This document shows, piece by piece, positions 27,672 to 36,472 of a stretch of 64,000 nucleotides of DNA; position 1 is the first letter of the stretch, and the number at the start of each line of letters is the position of its first letter. The translations under genes were made by a program, and so were the position numbers. Source of the stretch: Methanobacterium sp. (GTDB lineage Archaea > Methanobacteriota > Methanobacteria > Methanobacteriales > Methanobacteriaceae). The stretch spans positions 1 to 64,000 of the forward strand of contig JACRPY010000003.1 of the NCBI GenBank assembly GCA_016222945.1, in the 5' to 3' direction. The notes beneath the pieces were generated by a model. That model ran no database searches, was not told the DNA's origin, and was given only the letters and a program-made list of their open reading frames with translations.

Positions 27672-28523
27672 ATGGAATCTAATATAAAATTCGGACCTGC
27701 AGGACGACCCATAGGATTTAATGGTAAAACTACAAAGGTTTGTGATTATGTAAAGGAAATTGGACTTAATGCCTTCGAATATCAAGCTACTTATGGTGTT
27801 AAAATATCAAAACAATCTGCACTTGAGCTTTATGAAAATGCAGCAGTAAATGATGTTTTAGTTTCAATGCATGCGCCTTATTACATTAATTTATCTTCTC
27901 AAAAGGAAGAAACAATACAAAAATCAATTTTAAGGCTTGTTCAATCAGCTAAAGCCGGAGATTGGATGGGCGCTTATAGAATTGTTTTTCATATGGGTTT
28001 TTATACAAAATATTCTCCCATGGAAGCTGCAGAAAAATGTAAATCTGCGATTTCCCAGCTTTTAGAAAAAGTTGAAAGTCTTGGAATTAAAAAATATACA
28101 TTTGCACCAGAAACAACAGGTAAAAAATCCCAATTTGGATCTCTTGAGGAAATAATAGATATATGTCAATCTTTTGACAATTTCGCGCCGACTGTAGACT
28201 TCGCCCATATACATGCAAGATCTGGAGGAAGTATTAAAACTAAAGAAGATTACAAAAAGATATTTGATAAAATTGAGAATGAATTAGGCACTAAAACACT
28301 TCATTCACATTTTACAAAGATAGAGTATACTGATGCTGGTGAGAGAAAGCATCATGTGCTTGCAGATGAAAATTTTGGGCCGCCTCTTATCCCATTACTT
28401 GAATTAATTTCAGAAAATGGGTTTGATATCACTGTGATATGTGAAACGCCTTTTTTAGACCAAGATGCTTTAATTATGAAAAATGAATATGAAAAAATTT
28501 TAAAGAAAGTTTTAATTCAGTAA
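27672..28523 (+). CDS. nfo: endonuclease IV (AP endonuclease)
   Basis: 283 residues, TIM barrel of the Nfo/AP endonuclease 2 family. Metal-ligand segments visible: VSMHAPYYINL, IVFHMGFY, FAPETTGKKSQFGSLEEI, TVDFAHIHARSGG, LHSHFTKIEY and VICETPFLDQDA. It cleaves DNA 5' to abasic sites. About normal length for archaeal members. It follows the SplB-like radical SAM gene. Confidence 0.9.
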   Translation: MESNIKFGPAGRPIGFNGKTTKVCDYVKEIGLNAFEYQATYGVKISKQSALELYENAAVNDVLVSMHAPYYINLSSQKEETIQKSILRLVQSAKAGDWMGAYRIVFHMGFYTKYSPMEAAEKCKSAISQLLEKVESLGIKKYTFAPETTGKKSQFGSLEEIIDICQSFDNFAPTVDFAHIHARSGGSIKTKEDYKKIFDKIENELGTKTLHSHFTKIEYTDAGERKHHVLADENFGPPLIPLLELISENGFDITVICETPFLDQDALIMKNEYEKILKKVLIQ

Positions 28524-28675
28524 TCATAAACTATTTAAATGGTGTTGAACTAATTCTATTTTTCATGTTCTATATTTTAGTTTTGATAAAATAAAGGCTA
28601 AAGTTTTTATTTATTATTGTACATATCATTCTATGAAAATGTATAAAATTAAAATAATTTACGAATTTTTCATGT

Positions 28676-28719
28676 TTACGAAATTACATTTCGTAACCGC
28701 AAAAAATCTCATTTTTTGC
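28676..28719. repeat. palindrome array 1 (two hairpins)
   Basis: Two perfect 9-3-9 palindromes in tandem. The first has arms TTACGAAAT / ATTTCGTAA around tac (28676-28696). The second has arms GCAAAAAAT / ATTTTTTGC around ctc (28699-28719), followed by atgc. The second matches arrays 3 and 4, where the last base pair is C-G instead of T-A. It lies between nfo and the AAA ATPase gene; the rest of the 248-base gap shows nothing clear apart from AT-rich promoter-like sequence. Confidence 0.75.
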
Positions 28720-28771
28720 ATGCTTAAAAACTTAATTTTAACCCATATAATTAACATCAGAAGGTGTATTA

Positions 28772-29893
28772 GTGAAATTTAGCAATACAGTATCCGATCC
28801 CTATATAATAGAAAAAAAGACACCTCAAACTACTGGTGGGCCTAAAAAAGAAGCAAAAGTAGTTGTTTTACAATCAATTGGTTATCCTTTCCTTTGTAAT
28901 TTAGTTGAAAATCCAAAAATAGAGATATTTGATAAAGAGCTTTTTGAACTTTATGCTCAAGAACAGTGGGAAGGCTACACAGTTTATGAAGGTTCTTTTT
29001 TATTTGATCAAAAATTACTACCAGATTATGCATTTAAAATAATAAAAGCACATCCAAACAGCTCCCAGATAACTGCAAATACTTCAATACTCCTAATGGA
29101 GAGTGAAGAAGATAAGGAGTTTAAGAAAATTGAAAGCAATATTAAAATGGAAGATGTTGTAGGTCAAGAGCGTGCCAAGACTAAATGTAAGATAATAATG
29201 AAATATCTGCAAGACCCTGAAAAATTTAAAGAATGGGCCCCCCGTAATGTTCTTTTCTATGGACAGCCGGGGACAGGGAAAACAATGCTTGCAAAATCAC
29301 TTTCCAATGAACTTCAAGTTCCATTATTCCTTGTAAAAGCAACAAGGCTTATAGGTGAACATGTTGGTGATGGTGCAAGGCAAATACATGAACTTTTTGA
29401 AATTGCGACACAATCAGCTCCTTCAGTAATATTTATTGATGAAATGGATGCTGTTGGGCTTGACAGGAAATACCAATCACTCAGGGGAGACGTTTCAGAA
29501 GTTGTAAACGCCCTTCTTACTGAAATGGATGGAATAGACCAGAATTATGGTGTTGTGACCATAGGTGCTACTAATAATCCACATTTACTTGATTTTGCAA
29601 TAAGAAGCCGTTTTGAAGAAGAGATAGAATTTGTAATTCCTAATAAAGAACAAAGAATAAGCATGCTTACCAATTACATTAAAACAATGCCCTTTGAAGT
29701 TAATGTAAATGTTGAAAAGCTGGCAAACGTCAGTAAAGGAATGTCTGGCAGAGATATTAAGGAACGTTTATTAAAAACAGCCCTTCATAAAGCAATTTCT
29801 GAAGATATGAATACAGTTACATGGGATCACATGGAATATGCCTTAAAAATGCATAAAAAAGAGAAAAATGAACCTAAACATATGTTCGCATGA
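28772..29893 (+). CDS. AAA+ ATPase (Cdc48/PAN-related)
   Basis: 373 residues. The first ~125 residues form a family-specific N-domain. The single AAA module then has KMEDVVGQERAK, Walker A GQPGTGKT, Walker B VIFIDEMDAVG, sensor 1 GATNNPHLLD and arginine finger region IRSRFEEEIEF. It is likely a cytosolic protein unfoldase or remodelling ATPase with an unknown partner. The GTG start at 28772 follows AGGTG. The gene stands alone. Confidence 0.85.
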   Translation: MKFSNTVSDPYIIEKKTPQTTGGPKKEAKVVVLQSIGYPFLCNLVENPKIEIFDKELFELYAQEQWEGYTVYEGSFLFDQKLLPDYAFKIIKAHPNSSQITANTSILLMESEEDKEFKKIESNIKMEDVVGQERAKTKCKIIMKYLQDPEKFKEWAPRNVLFYGQPGTGKTMLAKSLSNELQVPLFLVKATRLIGEHVGDGARQIHELFEIATQSAPSVIFIDEMDAVGLDRKYQSLRGDVSEVVNALLTEMDGIDQNYGVVTIGATNNPHLLDFAIRSRFEEEIEFVIPNKEQRISMLTNYIKTMPFEVNVNVEKLANVSKGMSGRDIKERLLKTALHKAISEDMNTVTWDHMEYALKMHKKEKNEPKHMFA

Positions 29894-29961
29894 TTGAATA
29901 TATTATTAAATATTCTCTATTCCCCTTTTTTCTTATTTTAAATAGTAAAGGATGAAAATAT

Positions 29962-30729
29962 ATGAAAATAAGTGAAATGCTATATGATGCAGCAAAATAT
30001 CCTTTCTTCGGAATAAAACAGCTGCTTTTACTTGGTTTAATGATTTTAATAAGCGCTTTTCTTTTAGGTCAATATAATGATCTTTATTTTTATGTATACG
30101 ATGTTTTTGGGGCTACAGCACTATTAGTGATGATGATGCTGTTTTTTTTAATAGTAATCATTTTTACAGTTTTTGAAGCAGGTTATTCCTTCAAAATAAT
30201 TGAAAAAAGTGTTTTACAAATTGAAAATCCTCCTAAATTGAATCATTTTATTTCTATGTTTAAACACGGTATTAACGAGATAATTATTGGAATTATCTAC
30301 TTTTCAGTGCCTTTTATCATTTTATTAGTCATTTTAGATAATATTTTTAATGAAATAAATTTAGGATTTCCTCCATTAAGCATTGAAATTTCCATTTTAA
30401 TTTTAATTGTTGTAATCATGTTAGGATTTCTTGCAGATATGATTTTTACAGTTTCTATACCCTACATGGCCTCTAAAGGCGGTTCATTTAAACATGCATT
30501 CAATATTCCTCAAATATTTAAGAAAATAAAAAAAATAGGCTTTAAAAAACTTTTTATCAGTTATATAATTATTATTTTTGGTTTAGTGGCAATTGGAGGA
30601 CCAATACTAAAAGAAATAATAGGATCCACCAATATATTCGGTTTTTTCTTTGCAGAAGAACTACTTGCCCCCTATCTTATTATGTTTTCAGCCAGATTTA
30701 CTGCATTAATTTATATGGAATCTCTTTAG
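29962..30729 (+). CDS. DUF4013-type membrane protein
   Basis: 255 residues with about six membrane helices. ISEMLYDAAKYPFFGIKQLLLLG at the N-terminus and MASKGGSFKHAFNIPQIFKKIKKIG between helices are typical of the DUF4013 group common in Methanobacteria. Function unknown. It is followed by the metB-type promoter region. Confidence 0.75.
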   Translation: MKISEMLYDAAKYPFFGIKQLLLLGLMILISAFLLGQYNDLYFYVYDVFGATALLVMMMLFFLIVIIFTVFEAGYSFKIIEKSVLQIENPPKLNHFISMFKHGINEIIIGIIYFSVPFIILLVILDNIFNEINLGFPPLSIEISILILIVVIMLGFLADMIFTVSIPYMASKGGSFKHAFNIPQIFKKIKKIGFKKLFISYIIIIFGLVAIGGPILKEIIGSTNIFGFFFAEELLAPYLIMFSARFTALIYMESL

Positions 30730-30756
30730 TTCAATATTGCGCCCGAAAAACATATA

Positions 30757-30782
30757 TAACAATCGTTATATAACTATTGTTA
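30757..30782. promoter_or_regulatory. tandem TAACNATNGTTA operator, metB promoter
   Basis: Two palindromes, TAACAATCGTTA (30757-30768) and TAACTATTGTTA (30771-30782), with starts 14 bp apart. The first is part of a larger dyad with 8-bp arms (TATATAAC / GTTATATA). A TATA-like CATATATAAC overlaps the upstream edge; a second TTTATATAAA lies at 30832-30841. A 27-bp stretch covering both sites is identical in the thi4 promoter. Confidence 0.75.
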
Positions 30783-30881
30783 ATATTTTTAAAAAGGAAT
30801 CTATTTTTAAATCTAGTATCAAAAAATCAATTTATATAAAATGAACATTTTCACAAATTTATATAAAATAGGAGGCAAAAT

Positions 30882-31947
30882 ATGAAGTTTAATACAAAAT
30901 CAGTACACTCAGGGAGGTCACCATGTCCAGCAACCGGTGCAATTTCAACACCCATATGGCAGACTTCCACTTTTGTCTTTGATGACTACGAGAAACCCAA
31001 AGAACATGATTATTCAAGAACAAGTAATCCTACAAGAAGTGCCTTGGAAGAAGCCCTTGCAGAACTGGAAGGAGGCAATGCAGGATTTGCATTTTCAAGC
31101 GGAATGTCAGCAATTACAAGCGTAATACATATATTGAAAGCAGGAGATCATATTATAGCTTGCGATGATCTTTATGGAGGTACCTACAGGCTATTTTCAG
31201 AGATAATGACCAAATTTGGCCTTGAATTCACATTTATAAGACTCGATGATGCTGAAAAAATTAAGAATGCAATAAAGCCTAACACAAAAATGATATGGAT
31301 TGAAACTCCTTCAAATCCATTACTCACTATTACTGATCTTGAAATGGTTTCAAAAATTGCAAAAGAACATAATTTGCTAACAGTTACAGATAACACATTT
31401 TCATCGCCCTATTTTTTAAGACCAATTGACTTTGGAATTGACATTGTAGTTCATTCCACAACTAAATATATAAACGGGCATTGTGACGTTATTGGGGGAG
31501 CTGTAATAACAACAACAGATAAACTAGCAGAAGAAGTTCATTTCCAGTTAAATGGGCTTGGAACAAACGCATCTCCCTTCGATTCATGGCTTGTACTTAG
31601 AGGTATAAAAACACTGCCCCTTAGGATGGATAAGCACGCGGCAAACTCACAAGAAGTGGCTGAATACTTAAATGAACACCCTAAAGTTAGTGATGTTTTT
31701 TATCCAGGGCTTCCATCCCATAAAGGTCATGAAATTGCCAAAAAACAGATGAAAGGATTCGGAGGAGTAGTTTGGTGGGGCAGATTCACTTGTAGAACAT
31801 GCTGCTACAATGAGTCATGCTTCAATGGGTGAAGAAGGCCGTAAAAATGCAGGGATAACTGATGATGTAATCAGATTATCCATTGGACTTGAAGATGCTG
31901 ATGATTTAATTGAAGATTTAAGCAAAGGACTTTCAAATAAATTATAA
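30882..31947 (+). pseudogene. cystathionine gamma-synthase/lyase-type gene with internal deletion
   Basis: A trans-sulfuration PLP enzyme of the Cys/Met metabolism family. The first 296 residues are normal: SRTSNPTR, YGGTYRLFSEI, DNTFSSPYFLRP and the PLP lysine in VVHSTTKYINGH. At 31767-31780 the frame changes abruptly. After GFGGVV the expected ~25 residues leading to the C-terminal block are missing, and the rest (GGADSLVEHAATMSHASMGEEGRK...LSNKL) is in another frame, ending at 31947. The translated frame instead stops at 31832 after a nonsense tail. The protein is probably inactive unless the assembly is wrong. Its promoter carries the sulfur operator. SD AGGAGG precedes the ATG. Confidence 0.85.
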
Positions 31948-32103
31948 TTCAAATAAGGAACTATTAAAATGCTATTTTTAATTTCCAAGTTTGTTTTAAA
32001 TTTTATTAATTTAAAAATATAAGCTACCAAACATATAATATACAAATAAGAAATTTAATATTTTAAATTATCATACTTTTTAAATCCAGAGGAGTATTAA
32101 AAA

Positions 32104-33249
32104 ATGGATTATGAACTTATAATCGTTAGATATGGAGAAATTGGAGTAAAAAGCCCTAAAGTAAGGCGTAGATTTGAAAATAAGCTTATATCAAATATAA
32201 AAAGCAAGTTGAAATGTGAAATTAAGATAAATCAAGGCAGAATATTTTTATATCCAGAAAACTTTGATGATGCAATTGAATCTTTAAATAAGATAATGGG
32301 CGTAGTCTCATTTTCTCCTGCAGTATCCACCGAAACCGATTTTGAGAGCATAGAAGAAACATTAAGCAAATATACGGATAATTTACTTTCTGAAGGTTTA
32401 TTTTCATCTGAAAAATCTTTTGCAGTAAGGTGCAGACGAGTAGGAACACATGAATTCAGTAGCCAAAAAATGGCAGGGTTTTGCGGCTCAGTAATTGTTA
32501 AAAAAACGGGAGCACCTGTAAATTTAAGTAAACCTAATTTTGAATTCTTTATAGAAGTAAGAGAAGATAAAACCTATATTTTCCATGAAAAAATTCAAGG
32601 GTTAGGAGGCCTTCCAGTTGGAACTCAAGGAAAGGTTATTGCACTTGTATCTGGAGGTATTGATTCGCCTGTTGCAGCATTTTTAATGATGAAAAGAGGC
32701 TGTGAACTTATAATACTCAATTTTAATAACTATCCTTACACTGGAGGCTCAAATGAGAAAGTTCTTAAAATTGTTGAAAAACTAAACGAATATTCACCTT
32801 CAAAGCTTAAGTTTTATGAAGGAAATTATGGAGAATTCCTCAAAAATTGTATTGAAAATGCAAATCCGCGGTTAACTTGTGTTTTATGTAAAAGTGGGAT
32901 GTATAAAATCGCTGAAAAGCTTGCAAAAGAAGAAGATGCCCTTGCAATAGTTGATGGAAGCAGTTTAGGACAGGTTGCATCTCAAACACTCCCTAATTTG
33001 CTTGCAACAAGATACATAACACAAATGCCTGTTTTAAGCCCATTAATAGGTCTTGACAAGGTGGAAATAGAAAATATGGGAAAAAAGATAGGGACTTTTG
33101 ATATCTCTATTTTGCCTGCACCAGGATGCACAGCGGTTCCAAAATATCCAGAAACTAATGCTGACCTTGAAAAGGTTTTAGAAGTGCTGGAAAAAATTAA
33201 TTTTGATTCGGAAACTGAAAAAGTGTTTTCTTCTTTTAAAACTAAATAA
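32104..33249 (+). CDS. thiI: tRNA 4-thiouridine synthetase / sulfurtransferase ThiI
   Basis: 381 residues. Domain order is NFLD-like N-terminus and THUMP (to ~165), then the PP-loop ATP pyrophosphatase with ALVSGGIDSPVAAFLM. Cysteines in LTCVLCKSG and the later APGCTAVP are present; the C-terminal rhodanese domain of E. coli ThiI is absent, as is usual in archaea. It adenylates tRNA U8 and inserts sulfur. It sits between the metB-type gene and thi4 in the sulfur region. AGAGGAG precedes the ATG. Confidence 0.93.
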   Translation: MDYELIIVRYGEIGVKSPKVRRRFENKLISNIKSKLKCEIKINQGRIFLYPENFDDAIESLNKIMGVVSFSPAVSTETDFESIEETLSKYTDNLLSEGLFSSEKSFAVRCRRVGTHEFSSQKMAGFCGSVIVKKTGAPVNLSKPNFEFFIEVREDKTYIFHEKIQGLGGLPVGTQGKVIALVSGGIDSPVAAFLMMKRGCELIILNFNNYPYTGGSNEKVLKIVEKLNEYSPSKLKFYEGNYGEFLKNCIENANPRLTCVLCKSGMYKIAEKLAKEEDALAIVDGSSLGQVASQTLPNLLATRYITQMPVLSPLIGLDKVEIENMGKKIGTFDISILPAPGCTAVPKYPETNADLEKVLEVLEKINFDSETEKVFSSFKTK

Positions 33250-33275
33250 TCTTGAATTTTACAAAAAATTTAACT

Positions 33276-33294
33276 TATTTTTTATTTTTTTTTA
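33276..33294 (+). terminator. T-tract terminator after thiI
   Basis: Two T-runs (ATTTTTTATTTTTTTTTAAT) begin about 27 bases after the thiI stop. No strong hairpin is seen; the oligo-U tract is the likely archaeal stop signal and separates thiI from the thi4 promoter. Confidence 0.45.
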
Positions 33295-33369
33295 ATATTT
33301 TAGAATTTAAAAAAACCTCAAATGTTCTATTTTTAATTTATGTAGCATTTAATGCACAATATTTATATG

Positions 33370-33395
33370 TAACAATCGTTATATAACTATTGTTA
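33370..33395. promoter_or_regulatory. tandem TAACNATNGTTA operator, thi4 promoter
   Basis: TAACAATCGTTA (33370-33381) and TAACTATTGTTA (33384-33395), 14 bp apart start to start. Together they repeat a 27-bp stretch of the metB promoter base for base. A TATA-like ATTTATATGT directly abuts the first site, and the ATG is 10-22 nt after the second. This puts the operator where transcription starts, as expected for repression. Confidence 0.78.
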
Positions 33396-33405
33396 AGTAA
33401 AATAA

Positions 33406-34239
33406 ATGGGGATATATATGGAGAAATTTTCAAAAATATCAGAAAAAGATGTAACAAAGGCCATTGTAGAAGGATTTACCAGCGAATTTATAGACTACAT
33501 TGAAAGTGACGTAATTATAGTTGGAGCAGGTCCAAGCGGACTTGTAGCAGCAAAAAAACTTGCAGAAAAAGGTGTTAAAACACTTATCATAGAAAGCAAC
33601 AATTATCTAGGCGGCGGTTTCTGGATAGGTGGCTACTTAATGAATAAACTAACAGTAAGAGCTCCAGGTCAAAGGATACTTGATGAAATAGGAGTGCCTT
33701 ACGAAGAAGTAAAAAAAGGATTATTTGTTGCAGATGGCCCTCATGCCTGTTCTAAGCTAATTGCAAGTGCAATGGATGCAGGAGCTAAAGTAATTAACAT
33801 GACTAAATTTGATGATGTAGTCCTACGAGATGACCGTGTTTGTGGTATTGTTATGAACTGGACACCAGTTTCTGCACTTCCAAGAGCTATAACCTGTGTT
33901 GATCCTGTCGCCATTGAATCAAAAATTGTAATAGATGCAACTGGACACGACGCTGTAGTTGTTAAATCATTAGAAGAACGTGGACTTGTAGATATTGAAG
34001 GATTTGGTGGAATGTGGGTTGAAAAGTCAGAAGATGCCATTGTTGAACATACAAAAGAAGTGTTCCCTGGCCTTTATGTAACTGGAATGTCCGTTGCAAC
34101 TACCTATGGACAAGCAAGAATGGGACCTACATTTGGAGGAATGCTTGTATCTGGTGAAAAAGTGGCTGAATTGATTTTTGATAAAATTAAAGGCAGTATA
34201 AATACGAAAACATCTGAAACTGCAGTGGTAAGTAAATAA
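33406..34239 (+). CDS. thi4: Thi4-type thiazole synthase
   Basis: 277 residues. FAD/NAD-type fold with DVIIVGAGPSGLVAAKKLAEKG, then YLGGGFWIGGYLMNKLTVR, TPVSALPRA and ATGHDAVVV, and C-terminal YGQARMGPTFGGM. The family makes the ADP-thiazole moiety of thiamine from NAD, glycine and sulfur. At the position of yeast Thi4 Cys205 (CMDP) this protein has Cys (TCVDP, residue 164), whereas methanococcal enzymes that use sulfide have His there. ATG 33418 is an alternative start. Formerly annotated as ribulose-1,5-bisphosphate synthetase in archaea. Confidence 0.92.
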   Translation: MGIYMEKFSKISEKDVTKAIVEGFTSEFIDYIESDVIIVGAGPSGLVAAKKLAEKGVKTLIIESNNYLGGGFWIGGYLMNKLTVRAPGQRILDEIGVPYEEVKKGLFVADGPHACSKLIASAMDAGAKVINMTKFDDVVLRDDRVCGIVMNWTPVSALPRAITCVDPVAIESKIVIDATGHDAVVVKSLEERGLVDIEGFGGMWVEKSEDAIVEHTKEVFPGLYVTGMSVATTYGQARMGPTFGGMLVSGEKVAELIFDKIKGSINTKTSETAVVSK

Positions 34240-34265
34240 CTAAGTTAATAGAGCTTAATAACTTA

Positions 34266-34292
34266 AATTTTTATTTTTTTTATTCTATTTTT
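34266..34292 (+). terminator. T-tract terminator after thi4
   Basis: Runs of T (AAATTTTTATTTTTTTTATTC) start about 27 bases past the thi4 stop, just before the MOSC gene. If used, the MOSC gene would need its own promoter or read-through. Confidence 0.35.
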
Positions 34293-34319
34293 CATAAAAA
34301 ATTATTGCAGACGATTTTT

Positions 34320-34757
34320 ATGGCAGCTAAAATTATTGCAGTTTGTACAAGTGATACGAAGCAAGTTAAGAAAATTAACGTGAGATATGCAGAGCTTAAA
34401 GAAAATTATGGCATTATTGGTGATGCCCATAGCAGCAGCAATACGCACCGTCAAATTAGTTTACTTGCCTTAGAAAGTATAAATAAAATGAGGGCTCTTG
34501 GCTTAAATGTTAATCCTGGAGACTTTGCAGAAAACTTAACTACAGAATGTATTGACCTCAAAGTTTTACCTATAAAAACGAGACTGATTGTGGGTAATGA
34601 TGCTATTTTAGAGGTTACTCAAATCGGTAAAGAGTGCCATACGCGTTGTGCAATCTATAAGCAAGCAGGTGACTGTATCATGCCCAAAGAAGGAATATTT
34701 GCAAAAGTAGTAAAAAGTGGAATTGTAAAAATAGGAGATGAAATAAAAATAATCTAA
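34320..34757 (+). CDS. MOSC-domain protein
   Basis: 145 residues, a lone MOSC (molybdenum cofactor sulfurase C-terminal) domain: IAVCTSDTKQVKK, YGIIGDAH, ENLTTECIDL and the conserved GKECHTRCAIYKQAGDC with two Cys, then GIFAKVVKSG. Single MOSC proteins are thought to bind sulfur or molybdopterin. ATG 34320 gives the usual start; a TTG at 34305 is possible. It is convergent with iscU. Confidence 0.85.
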   Translation: MAAKIIAVCTSDTKQVKKINVRYAELKENYGIIGDAHSSSNTHRQISLLALESINKMRALGLNVNPGDFAENLTTECIDLKVLPIKTRLIVGNDAILEVTQIGKECHTRCAIYKQAGDCIMPKEGIFAKVVKSGIVKIGDEIKII

Positions 34758-34778
34758 TTAATCAAAAAAAGAATTGTT

Positions 34779-35192
34779 TTATTCTTCTTCACAGGTTGTG
34801 CAGATACGTGTACCCTCTGTTTTTTCTCCTTTATTTTCCCTGTAGTTATCAATAGCAGCGTGCAATGCATCTGCTGCAAGATTTGAACAATGCATTTTAA
34901 CAGGGGGCAACCCCTCAAGGTTATCTGCAACATCGTTTCTAGTAATTTCTAAGGCTTCTTCAATTGTTTTTCCCATTGCCATTTCAGTTACCATACTGCT
35001 TGTTGCAATAGCCGCACCACAGCCAAATGTTTTGAATTTAATGTCTTCAATCACGTCGTCCTTAACTTTAATGTAAATTGTCATTAGATCTCCACATGTA
35101 GGGTTTCCTACAGTCCCTATGCCATTTGCATCTTCTATTTCACCAACATTTCGCGGATTTTGAAAGTGTTCCATTACTTTATCACTATACAT
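34779..35192 (-). CDS. iscU: Fe-S cluster scaffold IscU/NifU-like
   Basis: 137 residues. The three cluster-binding cysteines are PTCGD (Cys33, Asp35), FGCGAA (Cys58) and HCSN (Cys102). The C-terminus has an extra CTTC pair (131, 134). It is the Fe-S assembly scaffold receiving sulfur from the desulfurase encoded 37 nt upstream. AGAGGT lies 8 nt before ATG 35192, so I chose this over the TTG at 35201. Confidence 0.95.
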   Translation of the reverse strand: MYSDKVMEHFQNPRNVGEIEDANGIGTVGNPTCGDLMTIYIKVKDDVIEDIKFKTFGCGAAIATSSMVTEMAMGKTIEEALEITRNDVADNLEGLPPVKMHCSNLAADALHAAIDNYRENKGEKTEGTRICTTCEEE

Positions 35193-35229
35193 ATAAATCA
35201 ACCTCTAATTGCATAAATTAACTTTATTT

Positions 35230-36402
35230 TCATTTTTCTGCATCGGGAGCTGCACACCAGAGAGGTGAAAGCTCTCTTAAAGTTTTAACTACTTCTTGAA
35301 TAGATTTTATTGCATGATCAATGTCTTCAGCAGTGTTTTCTTTTCCAAGTGTTAAACGCAGTGAACCGTGGGCATCAACTTCTTTAAGGCCAATAGCTGT
35401 TAGGACATGTGATGGTTCTAATTTCTTTGATGAGCATGCAGAACCTGTTGAAGCTGCTATACCTTTAGAATCAAGGTGTAATACTAATGATTCACCTTCA
35501 ATGCTGCTAAATCTGAAATTTATATTATTTGGAAGTCTTTTTATGGGATGTCCATTTAGATAGGATTGTTCTACTGAATCTAATACTCCTTTTATTAATT
35601 TGTTTCTTAAATTTGTTATATATTTCGCATCATAAGAGAGATTTTTTTCTGCAATTTCGCAAGCTTTACCCAGACCAACAACCCCTGCAACATTCTCTGT
35701 TCCTGGCCTTAAACCTTTTTCATGGCCACCACCATGGATTATTGGCTCTAATCTAACTCCTTTTTTTACATATAATGCCCCTATTCCTTTTGGCCCATAA
35801 ACCTTATGTGCAGAAAGAGATAACATATCTACATTTAAATCTTCAACATTTACAGGGATTTTACCAACACTTTGAACTGCATCTGTATGGAAATAAATCC
35901 CCTTTTCCCTTGCAATTTCACCAATTTCTGCTATAGGTTGGATTGTTCCAATTTCATTGTTTGCATGCATAATTGTAATTAAAATAGTCCTATCAGTTAT
36001 TGCATCTTCTAAATCAGATATTCTGACAATACCCTCTTCATAAACCGGTAGATATGTAACTTCAAATCCATTCTTTTCTAAATATTTACACGTTTCTTCT
36101 ACTGCAGGGTGTTCTATAGCACTTGTGATTATGTGATTTCCTTTATCTTTTAAACGGTAAGCTACGCCTTTAATAGCAATATTATCAGATTCTGTACCTC
36201 CGCTTGTAAAAATGATTTCTTCAGCTTTTGCACCTATAAGTAATGCTACTTGTGTTCTTGCAGATTCCATTGCTTTTCTTGCATCTCTTCCCATAGAGTA
36301 TAATGTAGATGCATTTCCAAATTTATCCACAAAATATGGCTTCATTGCTTCAAATACTTCCCTGTCAACTGGTGATGTAGCTGAATGGTCCATATAAATC
36401 AT
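35230..36402 (-). CDS. iscS: cysteine desulfurase IscS/NifS
   Basis: 390 residues. PLP enzyme that removes sulfur from cysteine. TSGGTESDN, HANNEIGTIQP, HTDAVQSVGK and the PLP lysine in SLSAHKVYGPKG (Lys200) are all intact, as is the active loop STGSACSSKKLEPSH (Cys323). The ATG follows GAGGTGA. It forms an operon with iscU. No TAACNATNGTTA site is seen in its short upstream region. Confidence 0.96.
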   Translation of the reverse strand: MIYMDHSATSPVDREVFEAMKPYFVDKFGNASTLYSMGRDARKAMESARTQVALLIGAKAEEIIFTSGGTESDNIAIKGVAYRLKDKGNHIITSAIEHPAVEETCKYLEKNGFEVTYLPVYEEGIVRISDLEDAITDRTILITIMHANNEIGTIQPIAEIGEIAREKGIYFHTDAVQSVGKIPVNVEDLNVDMLSLSAHKVYGPKGIGALYVKKGVRLEPIIHGGGHEKGLRPGTENVAGVVGLGKACEIAEKNLSYDAKYITNLRNKLIKGVLDSVEQSYLNGHPIKRLPNNINFRFSSIEGESLVLHLDSKGIAASTGSACSSKKLEPSHVLTAIGLKEVDAHGSLRLTLGKENTAEDIDHAIKSIQEVVKTLRELSPLWCAAPDAEK

Positions 36403-36472
36403 TATTTCACCTCAAAAAACTCTTTCCTATTACAAATTAATTATGAAAGTTAATTATTTTAAATCTTTTCAA

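Noticed and set aside
33361..33405. TPP riboswitch upstream of thi4
   Set aside because: The leader after the TATA box is too short for the aptamer and no conserved THI-box sequence is seen; the palindromic operator explains the conserved bases.
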